Origin: Plasmodium brasilianum
Lineage: Eukaryota; Apicomplexa; Aconoidasida; Haemosporida; Plasmodiidae
Length of the DNA: 64,000 bases
NCBI RefSeq assembly: GCF_023973825.1
Contig: NC_090121.1
Location: forward strand, 702,001 to 766,000
Reading direction: 5' to 3'
In this document: piece by piece, positions 63,669 to 64,000 of the stretch
Layout of the letters: each line of letters starts with the position of its first letter
Position numbering within the stretch: position 1 is the stretch's first letter
The notes under the pieces: model-generated
Told to the model about the DNA's origin: nothing
The model's input: only the letters and a program-made list of their open reading frames with translations
Databases searched by the model: none
Position numbers and translations under genes: made by a program

Positions 63669-64000
63669 ATGATTGAATGCTTTAATGCAATATATGAAGA
63701 TGACGAAAGTTTAATTGATGATGATTGTTTTACAAATAACGGAAAATTAAATAAACTAAATGATTTTTTTTTTAATCGTTATCTTTTCATAAACTTTAAA
63801 AAAATAATTTTTTACATTTCCCAAAAAAGGTGTTTATCATTTAAGTTTTTAGAACAAAACAAAATATGTGAACAAGTAGGTGGAAAGAAAATTAAATACA
63901 GAAGAAGGGAAAAGAACAGAAAAGAATTATATAAAACTGTTATGTATGCGACAAAAAGAAATATAAATGAAGCATTTTTTTTCAATTTAGACAGAGGAAA
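63669..64000 (+). CDS. 5' part of an unrecognised gene (runs off the window)
   Basis: An open frame starts at ATG 63669 and continues to the window edge (110 codons plus two bases) without a stop. It opens MIECFNAIYEDDESLIDDD, then an aromatic/hydrophobic stretch (FFFNRYLFINFKKIIFYIS), then a basic region (KKIKYRRREKNRKELYK). Codon use and base composition are like the other coding regions and unlike the spacer before it. The bases just upstream look like a 3' splice site, so a non-coding or short coding exon could precede it. There is no family assignment from this fragment. Confidence 0.75.
   Translation, partial: MIECFNAIYEDDESLIDDDCFTNNGKLNKLNDFFFNRYLFINFKKIIFYISQKRCLSFKFLEQNKICEQVGGKKIKYRRREKNRKELYKTVMYATKRNINEAFFFNLDRG

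Overview
The window looks like one contiguous piece of a Plasmodium (malaria parasite) nuclear chromosome. The evidence is the extreme AT content, long poly-A/poly-T and TA tracts between genes, asparagine and lysine/glutamate low-complexity inserts inside proteins, short AT-rich GT..AG introns, and gene content. The neighbourhood phospholipase C ... eIF2B-delta, GDP-fucose synthase, a repeat-rich secreted protein, HAP2 matches, from memory, part of P. falciparum chromosome 10. The species cannot be fixed from the sequence; the AT content fits an AT-rich lineage better than P. vivax or P. knowlesi. There are no bacterial-type features, mobile elements, CRISPR arrays, rRNA or recognisable tRNA genes.

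Layout. 2.2-5.1 kb (+): AT-hook nuclear protein with a winged-helix-like segment. 7.4-9.2 kb (-): nicalin homologue of the ER membrane. 10.6-14.7 kb (-): an 11- or 12-exon coiled-coil protein assembled here from splice phases. About 5.25 kb of head-to-head intergenic DNA follows. 19.9-24.7 kb (+): phosphoinositide phospholipase C in four exons; the last three small exons complete the C2 domain. 26.7-33.1 kb (+): a very large unrecognised protein broken by two poly-A frameshifts. 34.0-35.3 kb (+): a three-exon secreted thioredoxin-fold protein without the CxxC pair. 36.2-38.7 kb (+): a four-exon acidic/lysine-rich type I membrane protein. 40.0-43.0 kb (-): translation initiation factor eIF2B delta with a large insert. 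44.9-46.9 kb (-): seven-exon GDP-L-fucose synthase. 49.4-54.8 kb (+): a large secreted repeat protein with a recent 264-bp tandem duplication and a poly-A frameshift. 57.2-59.9 kb (+): gamete fusogen HAP2/GCS1, frameshifted in its cytoplasmic tail at a 25-A run. 63.7 kb to the end (+): the 5' part of an unrecognised gene.

These genes do not form an operon-like pathway; they are independently promoted eukaryotic genes. Functional themes are lipid second-messenger signalling (PI-PLC), ER membrane-protein biogenesis (nicalin), translation control (eIF2B), sugar-nucleotide supply for protein O-fucosylation (GDP-fucose synthase), parasite surface proteins and gamete fusion.

I found no convincing undescribed multi-gene system. 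The items most worth checking are four coding frames broken exactly at poly-A runs (probably assembly indels), the thioredoxin-like protein with a degenerate active site, a cluster of possible micro-exons near 39.5 kb, a GC-rich hairpin near 10.5 kb, and several minisatellites. Exon structures were derived by hand from splice motifs and reading-phase agreement.
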